From: Streptomonospora nanhaiensis
GTDB lineage: Bacteria; Actinomycetota; Actinomycetes; Streptosporangiales; Streptosporangiaceae
NCBI RefSeq assembly: GCF_026642255.1
Contig: NZ_CP113264.1
Location: 1,860,001 to 1,924,000, forward strand
Direction: 5' to 3'
DNA: 64,000 bases
Shown: in pieces, positions 63,754 through 64,000 of the stretch
Numbering within the stretch: position 1 is the stretch's first letter
How the letters are laid out: the number at the start of each line of letters is the position of its first letter
Program-made: the position numbers and the translations under genes
Notes under the pieces: model-generated
Database searches by the model: none
What the model was told of the DNA's origin: nothing
Seen by the model: only the letters and a program-made list of their open reading frames with translations

Positions 63754-64000
63754 GCCTGACCCGTCGGGCTCTCCGCCGAGGAACCGGTGGCCGACCGGTC
63801 GGCGTCGGGGCGGGCGATGACCTCGACGCTGTCGGTGGCGCCGCACCAGCGGCACTTCACGCGCTCGACCGTCTCCGAGAGCACGGTCCGCTCCTCGACG
63901 CGGCCCTCACCGGCCAGGTCCAGGTGGAGGTAGTCCTGCGAACGGGTCGTCCTGGTCACGTCGAACCGCGTGAGGTTCCCGCATCCGGTGCACCGCCACC
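63750..64000 (-). CDS. Zinc-ribbon protein, start beyond window edge
   Basis: Partial gene: the frame stays open to base 64000 and the real start lies outside. The visible part reads WRCTGCGNLTRFDV at the edge, a YLHLDLAGEGRVEE middle, and VKCRWCGATDSVEV, so two CX2C knuckles form a zinc ribbon. The GTG at 63959 would remove the first knuckle and is therefore not the start. It resembles short conserved actinobacterial proteins of unknown function encoded just before the NYN gene. Its stop overlaps that gene's ATG, suggesting a joint role in RNA handling, an inference only. Confidence 0.75.
   Translation of the reverse strand, partial: WRCTGCGNLTRFDVTRTTRSQDYLHLDLAGEGRVEERTVLSETVERVKCRWCGATDSVEVIARPDADRSATGSSAESPTGQA

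Noticed and set aside
63750-63959. 69-aa gene starting with GTG at 63959
   Set aside because: The frame continues upstream with a matching CX2C knuckle (RCTGCGN), so this GTG is internal.

Overview
The window is very GC-rich (codon third positions almost all G or C) and reads as the chromosome of an actinomycete. GTG and TTG starts are frequent, there is a GlnR/GlnE nitrogen system, a PimB'-type mannosyltransferase, a cysteine-free ribosomal protein S4 and an actinobacterial cta operon. The order panB, glnA2, glnE, glnA1, RDD protein, lipA/lipB, sucB/lpd/pepA, pspA, erpA, adenosine kinase, ctaCDF follows, from memory, the Streptomyces coelicolor SCO2248 to SCO2150 segment. Family traits suggest Nocardiopsis or a close relative; this is inference. 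I see no tRNA or rRNA gene, insertion sequence, prophage, integration site, origin or CRISPR array.

Layout. 0-5 kb: panB, an MFS exporter, and an nsrR/hmp nitric-oxide defence pair with a candidate NsrR operator. 5-13 kb: glnA2 flanked by two giant LuxR-family ATPase regulators with matching leaderless promoters. 13-20 kb: small and secreted proteins, a secreted alpha-amylase with CTTGCAG-type operator repeats, and a VanY-like D,D-carboxypeptidase divergent from a VanR/VanS-like two-component system. 20-25 kb: glnE and glnA1, with a well-formed GlnR box before glnA1. 25-30 kb: RDD membrane protein and two tandem LytR-CpsA-Psr cell-wall ligases. 29-33 kb: DUF4191 protein, lipA, lipB, SDR39U1-type epimerase. 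33-37 kb: a non-coding stretch with RNA-like hairpins, a FUSC membrane protein, a glucose-dehydrogenase-like enzyme, and an FMN reductase with a MerR-style promoter.

37-46 kb: pepA-lpd-sucB (2-oxo acid dehydrogenase E3 and E2; LipA and LipB encoded nearby supply the lipoyl groups), cobU-cobS, a 68-aa protein and an aldo/keto reductase. 46-50 kb: a membrane-stress group pspA-pspAA, htpX, pspAB. 50-54 kb: erpA, adenosine kinase, rpsD with a long leader, a TusA-like protein. 53-64 kb: ctaC-ctaD-ctaF, an L,D-transpeptidase lipoprotein, PimB', two NlpC/P60 hydrolases, an NYN-domain protein and a zinc-ribbon gene cut by the right edge.

Three themes link the genes: nitrogen assimilation (two glutamine synthetases, GlnE, GlnR site), lipoate-dependent metabolism and respiration, and cell-envelope maintenance. 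Most genes are conserved housekeeping genes. The less ordinary signals are regulatory: leaderless promoters with a near-constant 6-7 nt spacing, long perfect hairpins at many 3' ends, and several unexplained leaders. I found no convincing new multi-gene system.
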